A stretch of 64,000 nucleotides of DNA from Verticillium longisporum (lineage: Eukaryota > Ascomycota > Sordariomycetes > Glomerellales > Plectosphaerellaceae). The position numbers were made by a program, and so were the translations under genes. Positions 1 to 11,122 of this stretch are shown piece after piece. The number at the start of each line of letters is the position of its first letter. Positions within the stretch are counted from its first letter, which is position 1. Under the pieces are notes generated by a model, which worked only from the letters and a program-made list of their open reading frames with translations, was not told where the DNA came from and did not search any database. The stretch is from the NCBI GenBank assembly GCA_019188255.1, contig JAETXT010000005.1, positions 1,302,001-1,366,000 of the forward strand. The letters run 5' to 3'.

Positions 1-240
1 GTGTGATGTGTGCTGCGAGCTGCGTGCTGCGTGCGTCTATGTCCATGCGTAGCCTGTGGTGTCCCTGTGGTGTCAGGTATGTGAAGCCTCCTCTTCTCGT
101 CGTTGTGTTTGGCTTTCTTCCCTTGCAGCCTCCTCCCTTGCAGCCTTGTTTTCCCTCTCTTCTTTCTCCTCCCATGGTTTTCCTATTCCTTGGGTTGTTT
201 CCTTCTTTTTTTGCGTTTCAAGTTAGAATACATGACGAAT

Positions 241-1234
241 CTACCTGTCGCGACCCAGCCGCTCCTCGTCATCCTCAACGAGCTCATACGCCGGCCGATG
301 GACAACCTCGCCGCCGGCACCCTCCTTCTTCAGAGCCGGGTTGGGCAGCGTATCGTTGGTGCCGCCAAGGGAGGTGTAGCCCTGGTCGTAGAGGGGGCAG
401 TACTCGACCTCCATGGCGCGGATGAACTAGGCATGTCAGCAGACGTCCTTTTGGCAGTGAAACAGCAACGCAGGCAAGGGAAAGACGCACGCCCCAGATC
501 TCGGTGTAGTGCCAGTCGACGACGGGGTGCACGCGCATGAAGCGCGGCCAGTCGCCGTCGGTGAGGTCGAAGCTCGTCAGGTTCTCGCCGTGGGGGTCGG
601 TGCGGCGGGTGCCGACGAAGACGGCCTCGACGGCGGGGCGGGCGGCGAGGTAGGCGGCGAGGGCGGGCTTCATGGGGGCGGGGAAGCGGGCGAGGTCGAG
701 GGCGTAGTGGGCGCACGAGGCCTCGACGAAGGCGTCGACCTCGGCAAAGGGGTGGCGCGCGAGGATGTAGACGGCCTGCAGGGTGGCGGGGTAGGGGGCG
801 GCGGCGGCGGCGGTTGACGTGGCCTGGCGGCGGCGGGCGAGGGCGGCGAGGAGGAGGAGCAGCAGGACGAGGCAGTCCTTGCCGCCGTTGTAGGAGAGGG
901 AGAGGCTGTCGGGGCTCGGGTAGCGGGCGAGGGCGTCGTCGATGACGGCGAGGGCATCGCGAACGCGGGACTGGACGGCGCGCAGGACGTGGGGTGGTGT
1001 TGTTGTCGTGGTCGTCGTTGTCGATTTCGCCGCTGCTGAGTCCGGGTCGAGGGCGAGGAGGGCGTTGACGCGGCGGTTGCAGTCTTCGGCGGCCTGCTGC
1101 AGCGTGCGGGCGTGCATTGAGCTGTGCCGGTCGAGGGCGGCGGCGACGGCCATCTTGGCGGGTGCTGGGGCGGGTTCGGGGAGGGGTGGTGGTGCGCCGT
1201 TGTGCGTCGCGGCCGAGGTCGCCGAGTGCGGCAT
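241..1234 (-). CDS. fad1: FAD synthetase (FMN adenylyltransferase)
   Basis: Two exons give a 309-residue protein: 491-1234 and 241-426, joined across a 64-base phase-0 intron (GTGCGT donor, CTAG acceptor). The enzyme transfers AMP from ATP to FMN to make FAD, normally in the cytosol. Seen: the PAPS-reductase-like ATP loop SYNGGKD at about residues 114-120; GTRRTDPHGENLTSF at about 208-222; WHYTEIWG just before the intron; and CPLYDQGYTSLG plus GGTNDT-type residues after it. These are hallmarks of the fungal FAD1 family. The first 80 residues are low-complexity (Ala/Pro, then eight Thr), longer than in yeast. Without splicing the frame runs into unrelated sequence, so the intron is needed to recover the conserved C-terminus. 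The start is the first ATG in frame before the family core. Family assignment is firm; the N-terminal extension is less certain. Confidence 0.92.
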
Positions 1235-1681
1235 TGTGCTTGTGTTTTGGAGTTGGGGAGTAGGAGAGGAGATCGCCAGAGTAGTCGAACAGCAGAAGCC
1301 TCGGCAGAATCCGAGGGGCGGAGCGTGAGCGTTGTCGAAGGAGCAGACGATGTCAGGCTGTCGTCAACTGAAGGCGCCGAGCATGACCGTCACGGGCCGC
1401 GGCTGACACGGGACGAGGGGCAATTGGGGGGTCTTGGGGGTGCAAGAGGGGAGGGGTCCGCTTATTAAGGGTCTTTGCTCCGAGTCATGCAGCCCGGCAA
1501 TGGGGCGTGCATGACTAGTGGAGGTCAAGGTACGTACCTCTGGGTACCTAGGTACATGGTCACGACTCCATCCTGAGTATCAACTCACCCCTTCGCAAGC
1601 ATTTACGTCCGACGGCTGATATGTTGCCTTTCAACGGCAGATGCTGCGATTGGGTATCTAGATTTCTTCTCTCTTCTCCCC
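1235..1681. other. Intergenic: fad1 promoter and dbp4 3' flank
   Basis: This stretch separates two minus-strand genes. It should hold the fad1 promoter and 5' leader and the dbp4 3' untranslated region. At 1529-1556 it carries a copy of the dispersed GGTACCTAGGTAC palindromic sequence. No credible gene was seen. Confidence 0.6.
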
Positions 1682-4161
1682 CTACTCCAACAGACCCGCG
1701 GCAAGAGCCTCGAGATCCTCCAGCGTCTCGGGCTCCCGGTCAATCTCCAACACCTTCCTGCCGTCTGCTGGCGCCTCCTCGTCGTCCGTCTGGAACCACT
1801 TCTTGGCCTTCTTACGCGGCCTCGCGGCCTCTTCCGCCTCGCTGCTGTCCTCGGTCGGCCGTCCGCCGCTCATCGGTAACGACCGCAGCAGCGCCAGCGG
1901 GTCTTCCTCGAGGTCGCCGCCCGTCGCCATGGCGTGACCCACGCGCGGCATGTCGCCCCTCTCCTCGGCTTCCCTGGCCTTCCTCTTGAGCCTCTTCTCC
2001 CGCCGCAGCAGCCGCGCGCGCTCCTTGTCGTCGGCGTCGGCGTCCTTGACCCGCGCCGCCTCGTCCTCGACGAACCGGGCCCGCTGCTCTTCGGCCGGGC
2101 CGTCCTGCGCAAACGCCTCCTCGTCCTGCAGCTCGTACAGCGGCCGCGCGACGCCGTCGTCGTCGAACACGAGCTTCGTGCCCGACCCCTTGTACTTGAG
2201 CATCTTCTTCTTCGACAGGAGCGCCTTTTCCCGCCGCTTCGAGTCAATGATGACCTCCTGGCTGCCAATTGTCACCTTTTTCGGCCCCGTCTCCGCCTGC
2301 GCCGGATCGTCGAGGTCGTTCGTGTCAATGACGCGCTTGACGGCGAGGAAGTCGTCGGCGTCGTCGTCGTCGGCCTCGCCGAGCACCTTGGAGTAGTGGC
2401 CCGACAAGACGTCCTGGTTCGTGCGCTCAAACATGCGGTCGTACTTTGTCTTGACCTCGTTCTTCTTGCTCTTCTTCTTCAGCTTGGCCTTTTCGGGGTC
2501 GAGCTCGCCGTCGAGGCCGTCGAGGTCCGAGTCGTCGTCGTCTTCGTCGCTCGACAGGCCGGCGCGCGGCGCGTTCTTGACCTTTTTGATGTCCTCGCCC
2601 TTTTGGAACTTGATCTGCGGCGTGCCCGGCAGTCCGAGGCTCGCGGGGTAGGCGTCGAGGTCGAGGCTGTCAAATTTGAAGACGTGCTTGTCCTTTTGCA
2701 GGTAGACGGAGCGCGTGTAGCTGATAAAGGCCTTTTGGCCGAGGTACTTGAGCTCGGGGTACTGGAAGCACATGCTCTGGAGCTGCTTCGTGACCGACTT
2801 CTTCTTGCTCTCCTTGACCGTGATCTTGTTGATGGGCACCTTTTGGTGCTTGAGGCGCTCGAGCATGCCGGCCTCCTCGCTGGGGTCCATGAAGAGCACG
2901 GCCCGGCCCTCGCGCTCGTAGCGCGCCGTGCGCCCGACGCGGTGGATGTACGTGTCGGCGTCCTCGGGGCAGTCGACCTGGACGACCCAGTCGACGGCGG
3001 GGAAGTCGACGCCGCGGGCGACGACGTCTGTGGCGAAGAGGCAGGCGTGGTTGGCGTCGGCGAAGCGCCGCGTAATCTCCATGCGCTGCAGCTGCTTCTG
3101 CTTGCCGAGCAGGTGCAGCAGCGGCACGCCGGGCGACAGGTGGCGGAAGCTCTCGTAGACGAAGCGCACCTGCTTGCCCGAGGAGAAGAAGACGATCATC
3201 TTGCTCTTGAGGTTGGCCTTGATGAAGCCGTAGAGCGTGTCGAGCTTCTCGGGCAGCGGCGTCACGAGGTAGTGCTGCTGCAGGTTGGCCGGCGTCGCCT
3301 CCTCGTGGACGGCGACGTAGGCGGGGTCGCGCAGGCTGAGGCGCGCGAGGTCGGAGATCTTCTTGCTCTGCGTCGCGCTGAAGAGGAGCGTCTGCCGCGT
3401 GGCCGGCAGGTGCTCGACGAGGGCGTCGACGGCCTGCTGGAAGCCCATGTCCATGATGCGGTCGGCCTCGTCGAGCACGAGCATCTGCAGGTTGTCGACG
3501 TCGAAGCCGGCCGTCTGGTCGAGGTGCTGCAGCATGCGGCCCGGCGTGCAGACTAAAATGTTCATCTTGGCGAGCCGCTCGGCCTCCTCCTTGAGGCTCT
3601 TGCCGCCGATGACGAGGCCGGCGGAGAAGGCGTGGTAGCGGCCGACCTTGCGCAGCACCTCGAAGATCTGGGCGGCGAGCTCGCGCGTCGGCGAGATGAT
3701 GAGGGCGCCGAGGCCGTCAAACTGGGTCCACTGCGCGCGGTACAGCTTCTCGAGCACCGGCAGCAGGAACGCCAGCGTCTTGCCGCTGCCCGTCTTGGCG
3801 GCGCCGAGAATGTCCTGGCCCTGGAGCGCGAGCGGCACGGCGCGCGACTGGATATCGGTGAGCGTCGTAAAGTGGGATTTCTCGAGGCCCTGCTTCGTGG
3901 GTTCGCACAGGGGCAGTTCGGCAAAGGTCGTCACCTCGGTGGCTTTGGGGTCCTGGACGATGCCTTGTCAGTCGGGAGGCTGTGACTTTGGGAGCCAGCA
4001 GGCACAAGAGAGAAAACAAGAAGGGCGGCTCGACTCACAAACTCGGCAATCGACTTTTCGAGGGCAGCAATGCTGAGCTGCTGCTCCTTGCGCTTCTCCT
4101 GGACAATCTCACGCTTCAAGGGCTGCGGCTTCTTGCCCTTGACTTTCTTGGGAGGCGCCAT
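1682..4161 (-). CDS. dbp4: DEAD-box ATP-dependent RNA helicase Dbp4/Hca4 type
   Basis: Two exons, 4039-4161 and 1682-3952, with an 86-base phase-0 intron (GTGAGT...CAG), give 797 residues, the usual size for Dbp4. The protein is an RNA-unwinding ATPase of the small-subunit processome in the nucleolus, acting in U14 snoRNA release and early 18S rRNA processing. Seen: a basic start ([14 protein letters not shown]); a Q-motif region; AAKTGSGKT at about 92-100 (Walker A); PTREL; DEAD at about 202-205; SAT at about 233-235; and HRVGRTAR at about 378-385. A long acidic and lysine-rich C-terminal tail follows. [10 protein letters not shown] and the [30 protein letters not shown] region (given here only in part) are characteristic of Dbp4 rather than other DEAD-box proteins. 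The exon-1 start lies just downstream of a CAG-rich leader. The large plus-strand open frame opposite is a GC-bias shadow. Confidence 0.95.
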
Positions 4162-4173
4162 GGTTGGTGTACT

Positions 4174-4212
4174 CTGCTGCTGCTGTTGCTGCTGTTGCTG
4201 CTGCTGTTGTTG
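4174..4212. repeat. CTG/CAG triplet tract in the dbp4 5' leader
   Basis: An imperfect run of CTG and TTG triplets ending 12 bases upstream of the dbp4 start codon. It is transcribed as CAG/CAA if the leader extends this far. It is outside the coding frame, so it is not a polyglutamine tract. Confidence 0.85.
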
Positions 4213-4295
4213 AAGGGCAGTGGCTGGGGTTGGCAGAGGCAAGGCGTGCTTCAGCTCCGGCCCAAGGCTTGAAGCAAGCAATTGACTGGCGATGG

Positions 4296-4371
4296 CGATT
4301 GACGATTGACGATTGACGATTGACGATTGACGATTGACGATTGACGATTGACGATTGACGATTGACGATTG
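4296..4371. repeat. 7-base tandem array (CGATTGA)n
   Basis: About 10.8 head-to-tail copies of CGATTGA without a visible mismatch, 135 bases upstream of the dbp4 start codon. The uniformity suggests recent expansion. It is not the fungal telomere unit TTAGGG. Confidence 0.95.
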
Positions 4372-4683
4372 CAACTGGACTGAGAATGGCGACGATAATT
4401 TTTCGACTTTTAGGTGGGGCAACGGCAGTCGGCGCCAACCACCGCCGCGGTTGCCGGCTGGCGAGAATCTGACAGCTGGCAGAAGTTGCATCCTCTTCTG
4501 TACATGTACCTACACTACAACACTCTCCCAGTAACTCTCCCAACAACTCTCACGATCAATGAACTCAACCATCGGCTTTCCATCAAACCATCCCTCGACT
4601 ATCTTCTCCTTCCTCTTCAAATATGAACCAGGACCTCCATCATTTTCTCCCCCTCCCCCACGCACCACAACCCACCGAAACAC

Positions 4684-6774
4684 CTAGTCATACAGAAACC
4701 TCCCCACAGCCTCCTGCTGCAGCCTCCACTTGCCAGCCGCAACATCCTTCAACAACCCAATGGTCTTGAGCGTCCCCTCCTCGTCCAGATGAGCCCTCCT
4801 CTGCTGTAGTCTCGACCACTGCTCGTCAAGGCTTCCCTCTGTTGCATTCTCCACCTCGAGCGTGCGGTTCTGCACCACCAACGCCTCGAACATGCGGCTG
4901 TCCCACATGCCATCACGCCTGGGGTTCTCTTGAAGCAGTCGTATCGCTGCCTCGCGCACATTGGCGTCTCGACAGCGCATGCTCGCCTGGAAGAGCGGGA
5001 ACGTGACGGCGGAATCCATCGAAAAGATGTCGCCCTGCGTGACAGCGCCAAACATGTCTCGCTGCCGCGGCAGGATCTCGCTGGACAGACTGACAATCTC
5101 ATGGTAGATCGGCGTCATGGCCACGACGCTTGGGTAGTCACATCCCAGAGGCGACATGACGCTGGCATACAGATTCAGGTATTGCACCCGCAGGTGCGCG
5201 CCCTGCAGATACCGCGCTTTGTCCTGGTCCTTGACTGCCTGCACGGCTTCCCAGAGCGGTCTGAACCCCAGCCACCAGCGCTGGACAGACTCGACGTGGT
5301 GCCGCGATCGCCCATGTCTGTTGCCGAACAGGTCGTCTTCCGTCGCCATGTGGCCGTACGTGGCCTCCTCCATGGCCGTCTTGATCGACTCCGAGTTTCC
5401 GCTGAACAGCGAGCCCAGCCCGTTGTGGCTGACGCGGAAGACGACGTGAGACGTGTGCGTGGCCGCGTGCTGCGTCACCTCCCACCACCGTCGCGCCTCG
5501 GAAAAGTCGTCGAACGAGTCGGGCATGTTCTCGATGACGCGGTGGTTCTTGGGCCCACCGCGACAGCACCACATGGTCTGTGGCTGCCTGGGAGCCGCCT
5601 GCGCCTCGATCTGTGCCATCAGAGGCGGCCGGATCACCCCGTACGACCATGTCTGGTGGATGAGGCGCTGGAATATCTGGAGAAAGTCACGTTCCAGCGC
5701 TTCCGACTCGACAATGTTCGACCTGATGCCCGACGAACGGGCTCGCATCGTCATCTCGTGCATCAGCAGCTGTCCATTGTCAAGGTGAGCGTACGCCGCT
5801 CGGCAGTCCGTGTGCAGAACCTCGAAGCAGACGAAGAGCAGGCAGCACACGACCGTCGCCCTCAGCGAGCTCGGGTCCGCCGTGGCGCGCCGCACGTCGC
5901 TCAGCGCCCGACCGTAGTACGACAGGGCCTGTCCGTACTCGGGGCCGTGGGCTGCCATTTCCTGGTGCGTTGTCGGCACGAACCCCTTGTGAAGGGACTT
6001 GCCGATGGCGCCGACACTCATGATGGCGTAGCGAACCGCAGGCCACTCATGGCTCAGCTGCAGCATCGTCCTCTCCCAGAGATCATCCTCGAAGAGACCG
6101 CCTCCGATGAGCTTCCGAGTGTCGCGCCACGTCGTGAAGAACCGCTTCTCGTGCTCGTCTCTGAACAGCACTTCCGTGGGCTCCAGGAGTATACGGATGT
6201 CAAGACGTGCAGGTGCCGGGGCTAGCCTTCTCAGTCGTTGTACTGCCGGTGCCACACTCTGAGCGGCGTCAGCTGCTGCCGCGGCACGGGCAAAGGAATC
6301 ATAGCCGTCACAGAAGCCCTGCCACTTGACGCATCGTTGGCAGAAAGGTTTCGCTTCATCGCATTTCACGCGTCGTTTCCTAATCAACACGTGTTGAGCT
6401 GTTGGAGACCATGACAGGGCCGAGTCAGTTGCTGACGGCATAAGACTCACTTGCCTATTGGACCATCAGTCACTGTCGTGCCATGCGGGTTTCCGTTTGT
6501 GGCGTCAAACGGCGTAAATACTCACATGTAAGGCACCCAGACCGAACCCTGGGGGCACTCGTTCTCGTAAGCCGGGGCCGGTGTTGTAAGGCACAGGTCA
6601 AGGCTTGGTGTCCCGTCGTCAATGTGCAGCTGGAAACGCGTCAGTCGGGGCCGCACAGCATTGGCGCTTTCATCCTCACTTCGCGGCTGTCGTGGTGTGG
6701 CCCCTCGAGCAGTCCAGGGGCTTGAAGAAGCTGACGGGCTGGCGCGTGGCTGTGGAGGTCTTGGGAACATGCAT
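4684..6774 (-). CDS. Zn(II)2Cys6 fungal-specific transcription factor
   Basis: The zinc cluster is only readable after splicing. My best model has exons 6680-6774, 6526-6629, 6451-6454 and 4684-6379, giving 632 residues. It yields SAPRVRSGCLTC followed by KKRRVKCDEAKPFCQRC, with cysteines at 64, 67, 74, 81, 84 and 91 in the exact C-x2-C-x6-C-x6-C-x2-C-x6-C spacing. The third exon is only four bases (GCAA). The alternative is a GTATTT donor four bases further on, which changes one Lys to Glu. The first exon is also uncertain: a 50-base intron (6630-6679) links it to the SGCLTC frame, but no RNA evidence is available. After the cluster comes a long helical region (fungal_trans-like) that is conserved in style but not named. 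It should be a nuclear DNA-binding regulator; its targets are unknown. Exon 4 has no internal breaks. Confidence 0.85.
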
Positions 6775-7344
6775 CGCTCAGACTCGTTGCCTCTGATCGA
6801 CCGGGGGCGGTTCTGCGTCACTTCGTGTGGATAACCAGCGCCTCGAAGGTCTGTTTGATCTTTTCTTCTGACTGTGAAATGAACTTTGCGCACTCTTCTT
6901 GAATTGAACAGTGGATTTCGGGAGCAACTAGAAAGAAAATTCGGTTCGGGGTCATATCAGCGAGGTGCACTGATTGATGGTCGCCCCTGTTCGGCATACC
7001 CAGCTCGTTTGGGAATCGCGCTTACGGCAACCCATGGCCTGTGATGTAACTCGACTGGGGGCTCTTGTCCCGCCAGCCTTATGTGCGGCCCTCTGTTCTG
7101 GAGTCGAGATCAATCAGCGAGCGGGTCGGTGCTGCCAGCTCGCTTGCTGACACCTGCGTTATAGATAGGTCCCGCTTGCCCTGCATACGACGATGGGACG
7201 ATGACCTCGGCGTGGTTTTCATTTGCCAAGCCGATTTGCACCAGCTTGCCTTTTCGCCGCTGAAAAGTCAGGCCTTGGATTTCGTACGTTTGTCCCAGAA
7301 CGCCGGGCACAGGACGAAGCAAACAGACAATGCAGAACTGCGCC
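6775..7344. other. Intergenic: regulator promoter and pseudogene 3' flank
   Basis: Lies upstream of the Zn2Cys6 gene and downstream of the kinase remnant. I see only short, unsupported open frames. Confidence 0.55.
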
Positions 7345-8770
7345 CTAATCCTCGACCCACCGGTCTCCCAAGAGCTCCTTCGCCGTCGGACGGGCCTTCG
7401 GATCCCAGGTCAGCGCGCGTCGAATGAACTGCAGGAACTTGGTGTTGTCCCTAATTTTGGCCTCTGCTGCCTCGAGGGTCTTCTCTCTTGGTATAGGCAC
7501 GGACTCGCCCTAGACACCTGAGAGGATGAAGGGGTCAGGCTATCTGCTGCGCAATTTCGGGGACTGGGGAGGCAATCTATGTACCATCTTTATCCCAGTA
7601 TTTAAGCGCTCTGCTGCGATGTCGGCCGAGGAGCGCTCGCGGCGACGGACCTAACGTGGCAATGAGCTCGGCAAAGTGCGCGCTATCCGCAAGGCTGCCG
7701 TCCTATTTGCGGGCCGTGAACAGCATCCTTCTTTGGAGCAGGTCCCATGCCTGGAACAGCGTCTCGAGGGGCAGTAGCTGTGGTGAGAATCCGGAACTGG
7801 ATCGGGGGCACGAGCCGTCAGCCTGACGTCCAGATATCGACCGGATAGCTCCATGGCATGCGCAAGAGCGTCTCCGGGGCTCGGTATATGGTGGGCGTGA
7901 TGTCGCCGGTATGAGGGCCAGGGCCGATTCTGGTTTCGCCAAAGTCAGGGCAGAAAGCAGGAGTGGTCCGACCTTGGGCTTCATGAGGCGCGAAAGATAG
8001 TTGGTTCTGTCTTCGTACGGCTTGCGAGCGATGGGTCTTGCGAATTCGTCATCCTCTAGCTTCTGGAAAATGGAGTTGTCGTTGGCGCCAAGTAAGAGGT
8101 TGCCGGGATGAACGTCTGAGGGGGTCTTAGTCGCCATGCTCGGCGTCTTCGCACGTGTGAACGCATGGGATGATAAGAGGTACCTGACACTCACCGGTGT
8201 AGACGGATTTCACCTCGGTATGCAGAAATCAAGAGCATCTAGAAGTTCCTTAATAGCTCCCTGGACGAGTCCTTCGTCGAAGCCGTCATTATCCATGAAC
8301 ACTATATCCATATTGCGAATGCTCATTTGAGATCCCTGAAGAATAAGGACTTGATGCATTCCCTATAGGCCTATTACATTAAAGGAATCTAGGAGCGTTC
8401 TAACCTTTTTGGCCCCGGGGTGCGTGGAAGAGATCGCCTTTATGTGCTAGTAACTTGAGATCTCGTGGTTTCGGACGGTTGAGTGCAAACTTTTAACGCT
8501 AGGTTCTGATCAAGCCCGTGCCAAAGATCAGTCAGATTTCACGGAGCAACTTTTATAGCATACTCACAGGATTTTACGCGCAAGTCAGATGGTAGATGAT
8601 GAGCCGTACTCAAGTTTAGTCACTGTCTGGAACCGATCAGTGAAGACCTCGCCTAAGCGAACGGGATAGAAATGCTCGGGGCGGTACTCGGCATTTCTTC
8701 CTCCTCGATGATATGATCTTATTGACGACATCGAAGCCTATGACAGGGAACATTCGCCGTGTCTCCATTG
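7345..8770 (-). pseudogene. Broken SRPK-like serine/threonine protein kinase
   Basis: Reading all three minus frames recovers most of an SRPK-type kinase in order. From the N-terminus: YRPEHFYPVRLGEVF (about 8670), an ALKV lysine segment (about 8490), RTLLDSFNV, the linker MSIRNMDIVFMDN, and LHTEVKSVYT. An intact 79-base intron follows (8116-8194). Then come the catalytic-loop equivalent DVHPGNLLLG (8087-8117), DFGETRIGPG (around 7932-7946), TIYRAPETLL, and the C-lobe end RRALTWDPKARPTAKELL before a stop at 7345-7347. Breaks seen: a one-base loss at about 8221-8230 in the LDFLHTE segment; a frame change just before DFGE; an in-frame TGA at 8585-8587 where the family has Trp; a TAG at 7703-7705; and others near both ends. 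The intermixed stops and frameshifts, beyond homopolymer slips, mark a decayed copy. Related fungal kinases are often multicopy. Confidence 0.85.
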
Positions 8771-9305
8771 GCGTTCAGTTTCTAACCTTGGTGTTAAGAG
8801 AGCACATTATCGTTCGTGAGCGTGGAAGCCAGACGGCGCACAGAAGAGATGCAAAACATTTTGATATCAAAAGACGGGCACTTTATAGATGCATGTTTTA
8901 TAAGTAAAAGCAAAAGGAAAATCAATTCGTTCTTACGACTACCGTAAACATGTCTGACCAGGCTTAGGAAGCCTGAGGTGTCGTGTTGATTGGGTCGACA
9001 TGTCCAAGATGTCCGAGGAGCTGTTGGAGCATGGGTGGTCTGTGCTCCTCGGCAGTCTGAGCTTATCAAGGCTGAACTTGTTATCAGTGCCCCACCCTTT
9101 GCAACTTCCATCGCAGCTCCACTAAAATTTTCGAGTCCCTGGATTTCAGGTGCCTTCCCTCCTCTGGCAATGGACAACTTCCCACTTTAGACATCCATTC
9201 AATCAAAGAGCTTGTCCATTCCCTCTACTCAGACGAAACAGTCGCATCGTATGAGACATACCACCGAACAAACAAGAAGAGAGGACCCCGTAATCACCCG
9301 GCAAC
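8771..9305. other. Intergenic: naf1 promoter
   Basis: A locally AT-richer stretch between the kinase remnant and naf1. It should contain the naf1 promoter and 5' leader. No gene is supported. Confidence 0.5.
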
Positions 9306-11122
9306 ATGTCTGGCTTCACGATCCCTGGCTTGGGGTTCGCGAAACCCAATGAGACGCTTCCCCCCCTCTCTCCAGAGACTTCCAGCACGGCTACGAATAC
9401 CCAAGACACAGCCTCGCCTTCCGCAACAGCGAGCGCCTCAGAAGCATCAAAGGCTCCTGTATCCGATCATGCATCTGCGGCCGCCTCCACTTCTGGCCCC
9501 GGCGCCAGTGCCGACGCCATGAACATCGACAACCCCCCCTCACCTCCCTCCCTTACGAGCGCCCTCGAAGCCGCCCTCGGCACCGCTGAGCCCATCACCA
9601 CCGACCAAGACGACACAGCCGCTGCTGTCGCTTCTGCCGCCGCCGCTGGCGGCGCCCTCCTCGAAGCGACGCTGCAGCGCCCCCAACAACCGGGCGAGTC
9701 GGCCCACCCCGAGTGGGAAGAAGACTCGTCCCCCTATGAATCCTCCTCCGATTCGAGCTCCTCCGACTCCTCTTCCGACGACGACGACGACGACAAGGAA
9801 CCGTACGAGCTCCTCGGCGTCGAGGAGACGGCGCGCATGCTCATGGAAGCCGGGTCGGACGACGAAGGCGACGGCTCCAAACCGGGCGCCTCAGCCGGGA
9901 TCCGCTCCAAGAACGAGGTGGCCGTGGAGCCGGTGCCCAAGCCCGACGTGACCATCACGCCCGACATGAAGGTCGAGGACCTCGGCGTCGTCGAGCAAGT
10001 CGTCGAGACCATTGTCGTCATCCGCGGCTTCACGCCGGGCGAGTACCAGGTCCTCGACACGGGCTCCGTCCTCTGCACCGAGGACCGCGCCGTGTTTGGC
10101 GCCGTCGCCGAGACGATCGGCAAGGTCCTGCAGCCCATGTACACGGTCATGTTCTCGTCGGCCGAGGACATTGCGGCCGCGGGGCTGACGGCCGGCACAA
10201 AGGTGTGCTACCCCGTCGCGCACGCCAAGTACGTCTTTACGCAGCCGCTGCGCAACGTCAGGGGTCCGACGCCTCCAACATACACGACGAGGAGGTGGCC
10301 GAGGACGAGTTGGAGTTCTCCGACGACGACAAGGAGCCCGAGCACAAGAAGCAGAAGAAGATGGCCAAGCTGGAGGCGCTCGGCGGGCGTGGCGGCGGCG
10401 GCGGCGGTCGCGGCGGTCTCGGGTCCAGCAGGGACCCGCACCCGCTCCGCAACGAGGTCAAGGCGGACACGACGATGGGCGGGCTGAACTACGACGACGA
10501 GGATGACGGTCCGTACAAGCCGCTGGCGCGGCCGGCGAGCTTTGGTCAGGGTCCCCCGATACAGCAAGGGTTCACGCAGGAGCCCGAGCCCGGATCGCGC
10601 CAGGCCAAACACGGTGGCCGTGGCGACTTCCGAGGACGTGGGCGGGGTCGCGGCGACAGGGGACGGGGCGATCGCGGCCGGGGAAGGGGACGCGGCGGAG
10701 GTCAGCACCGTGGAGACGGGTACTCGCAGGGACCTTCGGGTCAGAGGACACAGCATCAGCAGCAGCAGCACCACCAACAGCAGCAGCAGCAGCAGCAGCC
10801 ACAGCAGCCACAGCAGTCCCAGCCACGCGGGCAGTGGAATGCTGGCGCCTTCCAAGCGCCAGCCCAGCCGCAAGCCTACGCACCGCCGCCGGCCGCGGCA
10901 GCGCATCCTTTCAGCTTCGCAGGCATGCCGACACCGCCACCTGCGCAAGGTGGCGGGGTCCCGGCCGCGCCGCCGCCGCCACCACCTGGCTGGCCGGGCG
11001 CGCAGCAGAATGCGCAGGGCGCGCAAGCGGCGCAGTTCAGTCCCGCCTTCTTCGCGGCGATGCTCGCGCAGATGCAGCGGAGCCAAGGCCAGAATGGACA
11101 GCCGCCGCCGCCGCCGCAGTAG
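9306..11122 (+). CDS. naf1: H/ACA ribonucleoprotein assembly factor Naf1 (one-base frame break)
   Basis: Naf1 is a nuclear factor that binds the Cbf5 core and loads H/ACA snoRNPs before Gar1 replaces it. Seen: an acidic Ser/Asp-rich N-terminus (about residues 145-165); then the Gar1/Naf1 beta-barrel from VEDLGVVEQVVETIVVI through DTGSVLC, FGAVAETIGKV and YPVAHAKYVF to FTQPLRNV. After a frame change come GSDASNIHDEEV, EFSDDDKEPEHKKQKK, an Arg/Gly-rich tract, polyglutamine (about 10756-10815) and a Pro-rich tail. The two halves lie in different frames: the upstream frame reads through 10260, and the downstream frame is needed from the GGGG at 10261-10264. One missing base explains it; there is no room for an intron. 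With it, length would be about 605 residues. Assembly error is likelier than a real break because the downstream half is intact to a natural stop. Confidence 0.9.

Larger units (their letters stand above)
4162..4683. other. Intergenic: dbp4 5' leader and flank of the next gene
   Basis: Contains the dbp4 leader, with a CAG/CTG triplet tract and a 7-base tandem array, both listed separately. It also contains the 3' flank of the neighbouring minus-strand regulator. No gene seen. Confidence 0.6.

Noticed and set aside
1934..3556. A 540-residue plus-strand open frame
   Set aside because: It lies wholly antisense to the dbp4 helicase exon and is Leu/Val/Arg-rich as expected from the reverse complement of GC-rich codons.
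4296..4371. Telomere-like repeat
   Set aside because: The unit is CGATTGA, not TTAGGG, and it is internal to the chromosome between genes.
4930..6225. A 431-residue plus-strand open frame
   Set aside because: Antisense to the main exon of the Zn2Cys6 regulator; no domain and no plausible start.
10205..10487. Two separate genes in place of one naf1
   Set aside because: The two halves together make one Naf1 in order; the overlap of frames is explained by one missing base.
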